Source of the DNA: Symbiodinium natans | Taxonomy: Eukaryota > Sar > Dinophyceae > Suessiales > Symbiodiniaceae | Assembly (NCBI GenBank): GCA_905221605.1 | Contig: CAJNDS010002680.1 | Location: 62,001 to 126,000 of the forward strand | DNA: 64,000 bases | Direction of reading: 5' to 3' | In this document: in pieces, positions 20,452 through 30,904 of the stretch | How positions within the stretch are numbered: the stretch's first letter is position 1 | Layout of the letters: every line of letters begins with the position of its first letter | Made by a program: the position numbers and the translations under genes | The notes under the pieces: model-generated | What the model saw: the letters and a program-made list of their open reading frames with translations, nothing else | Database searches by the model: none | Told to the model about the DNA's origin: nothing

Positions 20452-21249
20452 TGCAAACCCCTGGTGCGGCGTCCGAGTCCATACCTAAAGATCAAAGGTT
20501 GCGCCCTTTACAAGCCACATGTAGCCGAATCGTTGGGTGCATTTCGCACTCCAGTAGGTCCTTCTGCGACGCAGAGTTCGGGAGTATTTCTGCACACCCC
20601 CGTTTCGCGGAGCCCTGTGCTCCAAGGCCTAAACTCTTAGTCGGTGGACCCAGTGCTCCGCAGCATCAGCGTATTCTCGATCCTGTCCAGACCAGAAACC
20701 CTTCAAAACCCTAAACCCTCAACCCTTCTATCCCCTGAACCCTAAACCCTAAACCCTGAGGGTTGCCCACTGAGGAGTCCTTGGCCACCCGAAAACGTAC
20801 TTCTTCGCCATCTTGAGGCAAGGACTCCCCCTCCCACTGGCTTCGGCAGAGGTTTGCAGGCTTAGGGGTTTCGAGATTTAGGGGAGGGTTTAGGGTTTAG
20901 GGTTTCGAGATTTAGGGGGACTATTGATGGGTTTCGGGCTTCGGGGGTGTGAGGGGGTGTTAGGGGGTTTGGAGGGATTTTCGGGGGGTTTGGGGTGCAG
21001 GAGTTCAGGGTTTCGGCCTTTTAGGGTTTAGACGCGGGCTGCAGGTTCTCTAGAAAGGTTTGGAGCGGATGCCCAGAGTTGGAGATCGAAGGGTTAAACG
21101 CTCCCGAATCGAAAGCCTGAAGCTCAAAAGCCCTAGAGCACCCTACCCCCCCAAACCATCTAAAACCGTCACCCCTGAAGCTCTAAAACCCCTAAAACCC
21201 CCAAAGCCCCTGCAACCCCTGAAAACCATCTAAAGTAAAGCTCCCCCCT

Positions 21250-21381
21250 AAGAGCCCGTGTGGCAGCCCGAGCCAGAAAAGTGGCGCGCGCGCGCGCGCG
21301 CTCGCGCGACGGGAGGCTGAGCATTCCTGCCATGCCCTTGGCCACGAGCATCTCCAACACCTGCGTGATGGGAGTGGCCTG
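21250..21381 (-). CDS. possible exon, Arg/Ala-rich helix
   Basis: A minus-strand AACCAG|G acceptor-like site opens a frame reading ATPITQVLEMLVAKGMAGML and then RERARARATFLARAATRAL. The Arg-Ala stretch is encoded by a CG dinucleotide run (21288-21306). Confidence 0.4.
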
Positions 21382-21961
21382 GTTTTGGGTTGTTAGTTTT
21401 TGTTTTTGTTCTACGAGGGCGGGGGGGGGGGGGTTTGGGTTCTTGGGTTTTTCCAGGTTTGTTTGTTTTCGGGCGTTTAGGGTTTTTGGTGTTGGGTGGT
21501 TTTGGTGGGTCTCAGGGCTGGCTTTTGGGGATTTGAGAGCGTTGGGGTCTTTAGGGAATTTAGTCTCGGGGCTTTAGGGTTTATTAGGGTTTAGGGTTTC
21601 GGGTTAGCCGTGGTTCCATGGCCATGCTCCTACCAGGACTGTATATCTGCAGGGTCAGAGCCGCAGAGTCCCAATAAAACCCTAAACTTCAGCACCCGAA
21701 GCCTTAAATCTTAACTTCTAAGCCATCCTACACGCAGAAAACCTTTCCCTACAGCTCACACCCTAGGCCCTTAGCCGCCCTAAACCTTTTCGTAGGGTTG
21801 GGATACCGTCTTAGGAGATTTGGTGGTGCAAGGCTCCCACACCCAGCTTGGACCCCTGAACCCTAAACCCTAAACTTCACTGCACCGGTCGCCCTCAAGA
21901 GGACGCGTGCCTTTGGCGAAACAGGGGCCATGGTAACCCCAAATCCTAAACCACGCTTCAA

Positions 21962-22036
21962 CGCTTCAAGGTTTTGATCCCAGTCATCGACAAGTGGTGC
22001 AAGGACCGGGTCCACCCCCCTTCCTTCTGGGTTTAG
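21962..22036 (+). CDS. possible terminal exon, stop in telomeric repeat
   Basis: The frame RFKVLIPVIDKWCKDRVHPP ends SFWV; its TAG stop is part of a GGGTTTAGGG unit. Confidence 0.35.
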   Translation, partial: RFKVLIPVIDKWCKDRVHPPSFWV

Positions 22037-22068
22037 GGTTGAGTAGTGAATCTTCCCGTCATCGCACG

Positions 22069-22155
22069 AATATAGGGGCCTTAACAAGTAGAATAGTGCT
22101 TTGGGAGTCATCATAGTATAGTTATATTCAGGGACCATCAGGGAATAATACTACT
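22069..22155 (-). mobile_element. dispersed repeat family B, copy 3 (longest)
   Basis: On the minus strand TATTCCCTGATGGTCCCTGA is followed after about 40 bases by CTATTCTACTTGTTAAGGCC and CCTATATTCG. The same two blocks in the same order occur at 41765-41870. Confidence 0.6.
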
Positions 22156-22866
22156 AGCAACTATTCCGACCCCTACTACATTGCATTATCGAATATTCGC
22201 GAAGTTTGGGGATGTGGGGCTCGAGCCCCTTCTGTCCTGCTCTCGGCATTCCCAGAACTCCCCATGTCCCCTAGGCCAATTCCCCAATGGTTTGCGGGGA
22301 CATTCCTTCGTTCACTTACGAGTTCTGGGGGAAGTAGGTGCGCCATATCCCGCTGCATAGCCCTCAGTCCCGGCTAAGAACTACCCCAAGCCCTAACCTG
22401 AGCCCCAATGATGGTTCAGGGACATTCCTTCATGCAGAAATTGTGCAAGCTCTGCGTTCCCTGCACTCCAAACACTAAACCAGGAGATCAACATGCCCCC
22501 TCGTCTCTTTCTCATGCCGATGAGCTACATTATGCCCTTCGGCTGCGCACCAGGGGCATGCTAAGGGGGGAGACCCTGAGTCCGAACACCCGATTGCAAT
22601 ACCCGTGTACACATGTACCATGTATGCACGAACTCGCCTCGAAGTGGCCCCTAGATAAAGCCCTATTGTCCCTACAAGGGGCCTTGATCGCGGCGTGGCC
22701 AACGGTGACCCAAACCCTACGCAAACCCCGAACTCCACCACATGATTTAGGTTTTCAAGCCAAGCCAAAACCCGATGGCACAAGAGAGTTTAGCGCAGGT
22801 GCTCAGTAACCTTGAACCATCTCGGTTCAATGTGTTTAGAACCCGGCGGTTGGCGCGATTCCCCCG

Positions 22867-23031
22867 TAGGGTTTAGGGTTTAGGGTTTAGGGTTTAGGGT
22901 TTAGGGTTTAGGGTTTAGGGTTTAGGGTTTAGGGTTTAGGGTTTAGGGTTTAGGGTTTAGGGTTTAGGGTTTAGGGTTTAGGGTTTAGGGTTCAGGGTTT
23001 AGGGTTTAGGGTTTAGGGTTTAGGGTTTATG
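22867..23031 (+). repeat. TTTAGGG array, about 23 units
   Basis: This is one of the longest perfect G-strand arrays, with a single TTCAGGG variant. Confidence 0.97.
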
Positions 23032-23055
23032 GAATTAAGCCTTACGATATGTTCG

Positions 23056-23178
23056 ATGGAGCTGACTGCCAGGCTTGTCATCGGGGCGTTTGCCATCTTT
23101 TCGACCTCCTCAAACCTGGTGGTCCAGTCGCTGCTGATGGAGCGAGGCTTCCAGGGGAGCCCTACATTCCAAGGGTAG
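23056..23178 (+). CDS. possible 40-codon ORF, membrane-like
   Basis: ATG opens MELTARLVIGAFAIFSTSSN, then LVVQSLLMERGF to TAG. It could span a membrane once. The overlapping frame starting at 23049 (CHLFDLLKPGGPVAADGARL) is also open, so only one of the two can be right. Confidence 0.3.
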   Translation: MELTARLVIGAFAIFSTSSNLVVQSLLMERGFQGSPTFQG

Positions 23179-23567
23179 CTATAGGGTTTAGGGTTTGGGG
23201 TTTGGGGTCTGGGGTTTGGGGTTTGGGGTTGCCAGGGTCTATAAGGGGTATGTAAGGGGTCCCCTTTTAGCGCATGTACCCCACATCCTTTGAGCGAAAG
23301 CCTTAGACCCTACATGGTCGCGTGTGCGTAGTTTGCCTGGTGCTTTTGTCGCGGCTTGTCTGCGGCATCTGGAAACCTTGCAATTTACAATATTTCAGGT
23401 CTTGGTGCAGTTAGGGACGTGCGAGACATGGTGCGTTTGAAGACATGAAGGGCTGGAAAGACTGTAATTTACGATGTTTTCGACATGCAGGCGGGAGAAA
23501 CTGTCTGGAGTGTAAAAGGTAGTTTAGGTGGAACGTCGCTCTTGTGTTCTTTTTTCAGCAAATCGCC

Positions 23568-24051
23568 CCCAGTGTCAGGAGAAGGCAGCATGCCTGATCC
23601 CGCCGAGCCATCTGCTGGAAACGGAGCCATCTCAGCTGAGACGGGTCCGAAACAACGCTCCACACGCTGAAGACACCAAAGAGCCCAGGGAGAGGCGCGG
23701 AAGCCTCGTGGTCGTGCGCGAAGATGAGCAAAAGCCACTGCGGACAAAAAGCTGCTGGAAAGGAAAGGTGCTCCCATGGCACGCCAACCCACCGGGAATC
23801 CGTCAGCATGGCTCGCAAGGCCACTCACCAAGTCCAGCTGGAAAGGGTGTCGTGAGGACTTCGATGTGCGCAAGAGCATCCTCATCACTGAAGCTTACCA
23901 GCCAGGGAAGGTAGGCCGCAACATCTGCACGAAGGAGCAGCGCAAGGCTGAGCGAGAGAGCCAGCCAGGCGAGAAGCATGGCCAGTGCACCTGGAAACCC
24001 ACACTGCTGCCGACAACATTGCTTTCCTGCCACGCAGTCCAAGTGTCGTAA
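23568..24051 (+). CDS. possible coding block, overlapping frames
   Basis: A pyrimidine-rich acceptor (TGTTCTTTTTTCAG) lies at 23549-23567. The frame from there reads CQEKAACLIPPSHLLETEPS and continues to 23912, where GGGAAG|GTAGGC could be a donor. A second frame (23776-24051; ICTKEQRKAERESQPGEKHG) is also convincing. A splice may switch between them. Function is unknown. Confidence 0.4.
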
Positions 24052-24202
24052 CCATACCCCCCCACCCCCCCCGCCCCCATCCCCATACCCACAAGCAACG
24101 GAAGTGCAGGTGTCAGAATCGCCTGGTCACCCTCACCCCCGAAACACCGCACCTACCAGCAGAAATCCTCGAAACTACCAGGCAAACTAAGGACACGCCT
24201 CC

Positions 24203-24388
24203 CCCTACATCCTTTAATCATGGGTCCTGCTACGACCCCCCTCTATACTACCCCCCCGCCTGGGTTCCCCCATAATTAAGGCTATTTGGGGGTGTGAAAG
24301 CCGAATCAAGATCATTTAAGGGGGAAAACCTAGGGGGGGCGCAGTATAGAGGGGGGTAGTAGGGCGTGGGGGAAACCCATGATGTAGG
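24203..24388. mobile_element. foldback/MITE-like inverted repeat
   Basis: The left arm (24203-24271) and right arm (24320-24388) are imperfect inverted copies. They share CCTACAT, CATGGGT and a core CCCCCTCTATACT, separated by a loop of about 48 bp. No coding capacity is needed for such elements. Confidence 0.65.
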
Positions 24389-24587
24389 CAAAAGCCTCAG
24401 ACCCTGCTTCCTAAAACCCAAGGGGGTCATTTGGGAGCGCTTCGGGCACACGCTTCACTTAGCTGCTGTTGTAAAACATGCCAGCTGCCCTGAGACACTT
24501 TACCCTTACTTTTTTTATTGGGCTTGTAAGGATCTTAATTTCGGAATGTTTGCGGAGGTTTTCAAGGACCAGCCTGCCCTCAATTGA
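24366..24587 (+). CDS. possible exon, 73 codons
   Basis: Beyond the foldback arm the frame reads GVIWERFGHTLHLAAVVKHA and DLNFGMFAEVFKDQPALN before its stop. The first 10 or so codons come from the foldback element, so the true start is probably an internal acceptor. Confidence 0.35.
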   Translation: MGETHDVGKSLRPCFLKPKGVIWERFGHTLHLAAVVKHASCPETLYPYFFYWACKDLNFGMFAEVFKDQPALN

Positions 24588-24606
24588 CATTTAAGTTGTT
24601 GTTTGT

Positions 24607-24702
24607 ATGCTTCGAGGAAGAGGTGAAGTGACGGTCTTGGCAGGAGTCTCCGAAGGACAGCGCGCTGTACGTTGCCCAGAACTAGTCGCCGCAATGCCCT
24701 AA
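24607..24702 (+). CDS. possible 31-codon ORF
   Basis: ATG opens MLRGRGEVTVLAGVSEGQRA, then VRCPELVAAMP and TAA. It ends six bases before a family-A element. Confidence 0.35.
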   Translation: MLRGRGEVTVLAGVSEGQRAVRCPELVAAMP

Positions 24703-24707
24703 CCCCA

Positions 24708-24819
24708 CTTGATAGCCCCGTAGTACCCTTTACTCGTTTTTCGGCTCTGGGTTCAAATAGACGTAACCAACCCCAAAAAAAGGGTGCCCTTATTCTAATA
24801 TGGTTTCTGGGCTACCAAG
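24708..24819 (+). mobile_element. family-A element, copy 2
   Basis: The ends CTTGATAGCCC and GGGCTACCAAG are imperfect inverted repeats. The interior shares GTACCCTTTAC, GGTTC and GGGTGCCCTTATT with the copies at 29857 and 63659. Reading GATAGC...CCAAG as an intron needs a GA donor, which dinoflagellates are reported to tolerate. Confidence 0.65.
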
Positions 24820-25433
24820 CCCGACATCCTGGTCGCAGGTCTGGAGCCGTTTGACAACTTTGCTATTTCCAGCCTTTCCTTCCTCTGTGGCACAGTGCCC
24901 TGCCCACGAGGGTTGCGGGAGGGGCGGAGGGTGTTAGGGTTTGGGGCTGGGGGGCATCTTGAGTCAATTGGGATGACGACCCGTACCCCTCAGGTTGTAG
25001 CCCTTAAGGTTCCCCTTAATATACTCCGAATACGGCCCCCTTTTGCCCCTTAGGGATCCTAAAGCGGGACCCCAAGACCCAAGGGTAAAACCTTAAGGGT
25101 CCAAGGTAGAAACCTTAGATTGAGCAGTTTGCACAGGAATTTCATAGAGGGGTCACAAGGGGGACGATGTTGGGAACTATGCAGTCTTTTTTTTTCAGGG
25201 CTTAGGGGCTTTCTTGGGGCTGGAGCTCGGTATTCGAAGCGTGTTGCGGCTTAATCCTTGTCAGAGACGATTTTTCGAGCCTGGGCACGAACTTCAGGGT
25301 TCTGGAGGGCTTTCGGATTTCAGGATTCAGGGTTTGAAGGGCTTCAGGGTCAGGTTTTTGAGGTGTCGGTGTCTTCTGTGTGGAGGTCCCGCGGTTTTCG
25401 CACCCACAGCTGCGCCCTCAAAGCCTGAAATAC

Positions 25434-25565
25434 CCTAAACCCTAAACCCTAAACCCTAAACCCTAAACCCTAAACCCCAAACCCCAAACCCCAAACCCCA
25501 AACCCCAAACCCCAAACCCCAAACCCCAAACCCCAAACCCCAAACCCCAAACCCTAAACCCTACA
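25434..25565 (-). repeat. CCCTAAA then CCCCAAA then CCCTAAA array
   Basis: Five CCCTAAA units, then eleven homogeneous CCCCAAA units, then CCCTAAA again. The nested symmetry suggests local expansion of a variant inside a telomeric array. Confidence 0.95.
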
Positions 25566-26206
25566 GACTTCAAAACCGTCGGGTCTGGGTGCGGACTCTG
25601 TGGTCAGCCGGGTACCCTACAAAAATCACCAGGGACGGTGCGCTGCCCAAAAGAGGCCCTAATATGTAGCATCAGAGGCTTCCTGGGCTGAAACGGCGTT
25701 GTGCAGTAATTATAGGCTTTGAGCGCCTGTTCGGATTCTGAATGATCACCCCTTAGAAGAACACCAGGGTTTTGCCCAGGGCTTGCTGAACAGCCTAGAT
25801 TTTGGTCAGGCTTCAATGCCTTGTAGGGTTCCTCGAGCAACTCAGCCCCTTGAGCTCAGGGAACTCTGCTTTACCTTGCCGTTGCGGTGCCGCTCCCTGC
25901 ATGCAAGGGATTTGCATTCAGTTGAGCGGACATGAGGGACTTACAAGAGCACGCAAGGAGCAGGGCACTAAGTTGAAGATGTCGCAGCAAAAAGCGCGGA
26001 AATCATTTGCGGAATGTACCTCATCCTGCTGCAAGCCCGCCTGAGCCCTAAACCCCGCAACCCCTCGACCCCGAAATTCCTGGACCCCCTAATCCTGTGC
26101 ACCCTTGGTCCCCGAATGCCCCTCCTCCGAGACAGCTGCGAGAACTGAATGGGTTCAGGTTTACGGGGGAAGCGGGGATTACACGTAGTGTTTAATGTTT
26201 CTTGTT

Positions 26207-26350
26207 GTTGAGAAAGGGCTTGGAAAAACTCGTGGGTGCCCACACCAAACCACCTCTGCCAAACCATGCAACAACACCCGCCTTTCAAAGCCTTTCAACG
26301 CTAAGGACCATTCTGGCCACAGAGGCTGCCTCGCCGCAAAGTCCGAACAA
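26207..26350 (+). CDS. possible exon
   Basis: The frame EKGLGKTRGCPHQTTSAKPC continues NNTRLSKPFNAKDHSGHRG and runs into a poly-G tract at 26357. Frame choice is uncertain. Confidence 0.3.
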
Positions 26351-26496
26351 GGTGGGAGGGGGGGGGGGGGGATTTTGTTCGCACGCAGGAAGGCTCTGCA
26401 GCTCGCCCCTCAAAGAACGACGTTTAGCAGGACTTGGTGAGGGCTGTTTTTGAAAAACTCTTCGGGCTTGCTTGGGATTAGAAGTAAGACCGGCTT

Positions 26497-26676
26497 ATGC
26501 GGGGCGTCAAGGAAGAGGCATATCTGGCCGATGCTCCCGTGTCAAGGCTCGGGGGTCAGGGCCCCGACAGATGCCGGCTTCACGCGTGGGAACCCGGGGC
26601 TTTTTACATAGTGTCACTAGCTTTACCTACTCATCATGTACACAGCCGCGCATGGACCTGCTTGGAGAGAGTGTAG
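26497..26676 (+). CDS. possible ORF, 59 codons
   Basis: ATG opens MRGVKEEAYLADAPVSRLGG, then DRCRLHAWEPGAFYIVSLAL to TAG. Third positions are mostly G or C. A longer frame over the same bases (26472-26684) is Arg/Ser-rich and looks like a shadow. Confidence 0.45.
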   Translation: MRGVKEEAYLADAPVSRLGGQGPDRCRLHAWEPGAFYIVSLALPTHHVHSRAWTCLERV

Positions 26677-26794
26677 AGGCCTGAGGTCCATGAGGGGCTG
26701 GCGTGAGAAGGAGAAGACGACTGGGCGTCAACCACTCGTAGGCCAGTGGTGTTTATGGGTTTCGAGAGGCAAATGGTGGACTTTGTTTTGTAAC

Positions 26795-27025
26795 CCTCGT
26801 AGAGTACACTTGTGCCCTGAAGCTTACGAAGATGCGAAGCAGCGCCATGCCCCCCGCAAACCTACCCAAAGCAACTTTGACCTGCTGAGGCAAGCGCCGA
26901 GAGCAAGAAGCTTGTCTCACCAGGCTCTGAGGAATGAGGGCTTTGGGGATTTTGCCGGATGTTTGTTTAGGACACATGTGGGAGGTACGGTTTGGGGATG
27001 GGCAGTCCACGAGAGCTTCAATTGA
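26795..27025 (+). CDS. possible exon
   Basis: The frame contains VHLCPEAYEDAKQRHAPRKP and SNFDLLRQAPRARSLSHQAL, then runs to TGA at 27023. It belongs to a 129-codon open frame whose first part (from 26636) looks less coding. Confidence 0.4.
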   Translation, partial: PRRVHLCPEAYEDAKQRHAPRKPTQSNFDLLRQAPRARSLSHQALRNEGFGDFAGCLFRTHVGGTVWGWAVHESFN

Positions 27026-28290
27026 GGAACTGCCGACCCAGCTTGGGTCAGATTCAAGCAATTAACAGCTGTAGTTTCATGACCCGCAGCCCTTGAACAA
27101 CGACCCTGTGTTGCCCCAACCCCCCAAAAACGATGGACACTGCGACCTTTTCTTCGGGGTGGGGGGCGGGCGGGAGCCGGGGTCCTCATTGCCCTTTATG
27201 CGGTTCTGTCAGGGAGAACGGTTTCGGTGTGTTGGGGGAGCACTCCAGCTGAGGAAACTTTTCTTGGCGAACATTCAGATCTCTGGAAGCTCTCTCGGAG
27301 GGAGGCCGGGCTAGGGTCGGGACTTGCGGGGCTCGTTCTGTCTTCTTCCCTGTCTCTCCTTCCGTACTTCTTTCTGTCTTCTGTCTTTCTTTTGTTTGAG
27401 CCACTCTCTCCCTCCCTCTTGCCCTCCGAGCTTCCACTGACTTTTTCCTGCCCCATGCTGATCCGAGTCATGACACCGCAATGCACGGAAGCGGAAGCAT
27501 CTGCGGTAAGAGGTTCGATACAGGTAGTCCTCTAACTCGTGTAGAATCTCTTGGCAGTCGGGTCAGCAGCATTTCGCTTATTCTGAAAGGGTGGCCCTTG
27601 CAGTTCCCGTGAGAAACTGGACAGGTAAGAGGGGGTGGTTCCAAACGAACGGTGTTCCTTAGAAGGAAGGGTTCCCGCCCCAAAAACGACTCTGCTTTGC
27701 AACAGGCGCCCCTCTCGGGTTCTTGAGGTTCTTGAAGTTTGTGTGTGTTTGTGTGTGTGTTAGGGTTATGGTAGTTAGGGTAGTCAGGGTAGTTGGGGGG
27801 TACAGGATTGAGGGCAGTTAGGGTTCTAGGGTGTGTTCAGGGCTTGGGGCCCAGGTCGCTGACGGAGTCGGGACTGCTCACCGTGCTCGGAGGATACCCT
27901 GCTGAGGGCGGAGTTTGAAGAGCAGTGAGCTGTGCGCATTCCCTTATAATAAGCACCCCCAATAAGGTACCCTTAATTTCTGAGGCCTAAGCTCCAAAAG
28001 CTCAGCCTGACTCAACCTGTAACTATGACTGCTAGATCGGAATTCTAGATTTGACCTATAATCAGTAGTGGGGTTAGACCCTAAACCCCAACCCTCAAAG
28101 CCCCCAAAGGTGAATGAGGGGACGGGTGGGGATCAAGGCTCTCAGGCTTACTGGATGCTTGTCGCTCCGCGAAAAGGGCTTAGGGTTTTAACCGAGTTGG
28201 GTGGGGGCGGGGGGGGGGGGGGGGGGGGCAATACGAGCAACCCTGAGCGCTAAGCCCAAAGACCTAAACCCTCAACCCAACCAACCGCCC

Positions 28291-28362
28291 AACCATGTCC
28301 GCTTCCCAGGAGTGGCCAGCATTGTGAGGGTCGAGCGCATGGGCACGGAGGCGGACGTCTTC
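28291..28362 (+). CDS. possible exon, telomere-flanked
   Basis: The frame NHVRFPGVASIVRVERMGTE continues ADVF. It has a TTCCCAG|G acceptor-like site inside and a TCGG|GTTCAG donor-like site where the TTTAGGG repeats begin. Confidence 0.35.
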
Positions 28363-28529
28363 GGGTTCAGGGTTTAGGGTTCAGGGTTTGGGGTTTAGGG
28401 CACCAGAAAGCCCTCAACACCGAAAGGTGAAATTCGGCCAGAAAGACTTTTCTGTCTCTTCTTGGGCCCCTTTTGATGCAAGAGTTTCTGTTCCAAAGGT
28501 TACTTACCGCCCCTTTTGTTCGGCTTTTG

Positions 28530-28550
28530 TGTGTGTGTGTGCGTGTGAGA

Positions 28551-28605
<55 letters not shown>

Positions 28606-28692
28606 CCAGAGCAACAGAGCGAGAGCGGGGGAGAGAGAAAGAGAGGGAGAGGGAAACCGAGAGAGAGATCGAGAGAGAGAGAGAGAGGATGT
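28530..28692. repeat. (GA)n microsatellite tract
   Basis: A GT run changes to long interrupted (GA)n. All ORFs here (RERERE or SLSLSL) are artefacts of the repeat. A second (GA)n tract lies at 29203-29250. Confidence 0.97.
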
Positions 28693-28910
28693 TTGTGAAA
28701 GAGAATGAGAGTGTGTGAATGTTCTGCGCGAGAGGAAGAGTGTGTCTTTTTCGGTGCAAAGATGTGTGGCATATATATTGTTAGGGGAGCATGTGGTCCT
28801 AGAGCTGCAAGTTATTAGGCCTATTTGCATTTCAAGTGATCCCAATGTGCGGTTAAGCTTAGGGTTGAGGGTTTAAGGTGTATCTTGTGTAGAGACTACA
28901 ACCGCAGCAC

Positions 28911-29036
28911 ATGACTGACAGGTGGCGTTGGCGAATCTCGATGCTTCTTGGCCGAATGTGTTTTGAGAAGCTTCGTCATCTCCAAAGAACCCTGAGGCAC
29001 CCCAAAAGCCTAAGACCTCTACACCCATCATCCTGA
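28911..29036 (+). CDS. possible 41-codon ORF
   Basis: After CCGCAG, ATG at 28911 opens MTDRWRWRISMLLGRMCFEK, then LRHLQRTLRHPKSLRP to TGA. It is basic. Function is unknown. Confidence 0.35.
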   Translation: MTDRWRWRISMLLGRMCFEKLRHLQRTLRHPKSLRPLHPSS

Positions 29037-29422
29037 ACCAAAATCCTCCCTAAGCCCTAGGCCCTAAACCCTAAACCCAACTCGGAGCAGTGAGGAGAAT
29101 TTCCTGCTGGAGCAGCACGTTGCGGCCCCAGTGTTGTATGGAAGGGTTTTGGACTTTTGTGAGCTTGGATACTCGGATCGGGTCCCGAGCCCTAAATGCA
29201 GGAGAGAGAGGGAGAGAGGGAGAGAGCGAGAGAGACAGAAGAGCGAGAGATCTCGAGGGAGACAGTTTGTGACGCTGTGAGAGCCATTGGTTTAGGGTTT
29301 AGGATGGAGGATTGAGCAGGGTTTGGGGGGTGTGTTTAGGATGGAAGACTTGGGGGATGTTCATCCTGCCGATGGCATGCGCAAGCCGAAGCCCGAGGCC
29401 CTAAACCCTGAACCCTGCGCCT

Positions 29423-29572
29423 GCAGCTGAGGACATTCTCTACGTCTGGTGCACAGCGAATGCAACGATGGAGTTGATCAACACTTCTGGGATAACGCTC
29501 ATTGCCCTTGATGGCCCCTATGCTGCGCGAAGGTATCAACCCCGTAGCCGTAATCCCCATAAACCCTTGTAA
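29423..29572 (+). CDS. possible terminal exon, 49 codons
   Basis: GCGCCTGCAG precedes a frame reading EDILYVWCTANATMELINTS and GITLIALDGPYAARRYQP before TAA. The composition is balanced and globular-looking. A minus-strand ORF over it is the weaker reading. Confidence 0.45.
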   Translation, partial: AAEDILYVWCTANATMELINTSGITLIALDGPYAARRYQPRSRNPHKPL

Positions 29573-29856
29573 GCCCTACGATAAGTTATCGGCCCCTCTT
29601 CATCCCTAAAGGCCCATACACCCTTTCACCCCCAATTCTGAACTTCAGACCCCACAAACCCTCAAGGCCCTATATAGCCACAAGCAACTCGCACCACAGC
29701 TCTGTGCCATTACCAGCCCCTACAGCAGCCCATACGATGATCCCTGCTCAACCCCCCCCCCCGGGTTTAGGGTTCGGGGTTCGCGGAACTCACCTCACGA
29801 ATCCCCATCCTAAGCCGGAAGCCCTATCCTAAACCCTCAGCCCCCTTTCAACAACC

Positions 29857-30072
29857 GGGTAGCCCAGCGGTACCCTTTACACTACTTGTGGTTCTGGGTT
29901 CCCTTGTAAAGTAACCAGCCAACCAAAAAGGGTGCCCTCGTTATGATATGGGTGGTTGTCAAAATTATGGTCCCTTTTTGGATCCCTAGTATAATACGGC
30001 ACCTAATATTTAGGGTACCCCAAAAGGGATCATAATTTTGACAGCCGCCCATATGGGTTCTGGGCTACCAAG
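29857..30072 (+). mobile_element. family-A element, copy 3, carrying a nested insertion
   Basis: The left end GGTAGCCCAGCGGTACCC and right end GGGCTACCAAG are family-A termini. A-box-like TAGCCCAGCGG and B-box-like GGTTCTGGGTTCCC are present. Between GTTATGATATGG and GGTTCTGGGCTACC a second inverted-repeat element is inserted (29946-30055). Without it this copy would be about 115 bp, like the others. Confidence 0.7.
29946..30055. mobile_element. nested MITE-like element with long terminal inverted repeats
   Basis: The left terminus TGGTTGTCAAAATTATGG and the inverted right terminus match over about 30 bp with few differences (GYGGYTGTCAAAATTATGRTCCC). The element is about 105 bp, and ATATGGG at both borders may be the target duplication. 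Its host is a family-A element. Confidence 0.75.
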
Positions 30073-30177
30073 ATGCCCAATGAAGCCTCGAGCGGCGGCC
30101 TTCGGAAGCCCGAGACATGGCCACCCCCCCTCTCCTGTCGGAAGCCTTGAATCCCAAGGGCTCGAAACTTTCGGGCT

Positions 30178-30266
30178 GAGGGTGTAGGGTTTGGGTTTTA
30201 GAGTTTAGGGTTCAGGGTTTGGGGTTTAGAGTTTAGGGTTCAGGGTTTGGGGTTTAGGGTTTAGGG
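30178..30266 (+). repeat. TTTAGGG/TTTGGGG mixed array
   Basis: Alternating TTCAGGG, TTTGGGG and TTTAGAG units end at TTTAG|GG before an open segment (30266-30343; AIEKLRRQGGYEHQHRDEGS). Confidence 0.85.
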
Positions 30267-30583
30267 CTATTGAGAAGCTCCGTCGCCAAGGCGGCTACGA
30301 GCATCAGCACAGGGATGAAGGCAGCTGGACTGCAGTACCCTTTTGGGGGGCGGGGGGGGGGGCAACTCAAAGGGGATTCTATTCTATTCTACTTGGGGTA
30401 TTAAACGGGGTACCCCTATGTAGGTTTTCTGGGATCCTTAGTGGAACCCTTATTGAGGATCAGTTTATGCGGAGGGTTTAGGGTTCAGGGCTTAGGGTTT
30501 AGGGCTTAGGGCTTCGGGGTTAGGGCTCAGGGCTTAGGGTTTAGGGTTTGGGGTTTAGGGTTTAGGGCTTAGGGTTTAAAGGC

Positions 30584-30697
30584 CCAAACTGGTGCAATCG
30601 AGGCCGCGAGATCGTGGAGGTGGTCCTTGATGGCCTCTGCCCGCTGGTCAAGCAGCCTTTGTCCTACACCACGGGGCGCCCTGTCCAAGACCAGAGG
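30584..30697 (+). CDS. possible exon between telomeric arrays
   Basis: The open frame contains GREIVEVVLDGLCPLVKQPL and ends SYTTGRPVQDQR, where degenerate TTTAGGG/TTTAAGGGG repeats resume. A GC donor (CAGAGG|GCTTAG) would fit. No family was recognised. Confidence 0.4.
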
Positions 30698-30904
30698 GCT
30701 TAGGGTTTGGGGTTTAAGGGGTTTAAGGGGTTTAAGGGGTTTAAGGGGTTTAAGGGGTTGCTTTTGGCTTTTTCATGGAAATACCCCCGCCCCCATTCTC
30801 CCTGGAATTCCACTACGGACCCCAAATCCTGATCAGGGTCTTTAGGTAAAAGGTTGGGGCCACGTGCAACATCGACGCACTGGTTCGAATGGGCTGAGGA
30901 AGGC

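Noticed and set aside
28367-28845. Long ORFs rich in RERERE or SLSLSL
   Set aside because: They are translations of the (GA)n microsatellite on the two strands.
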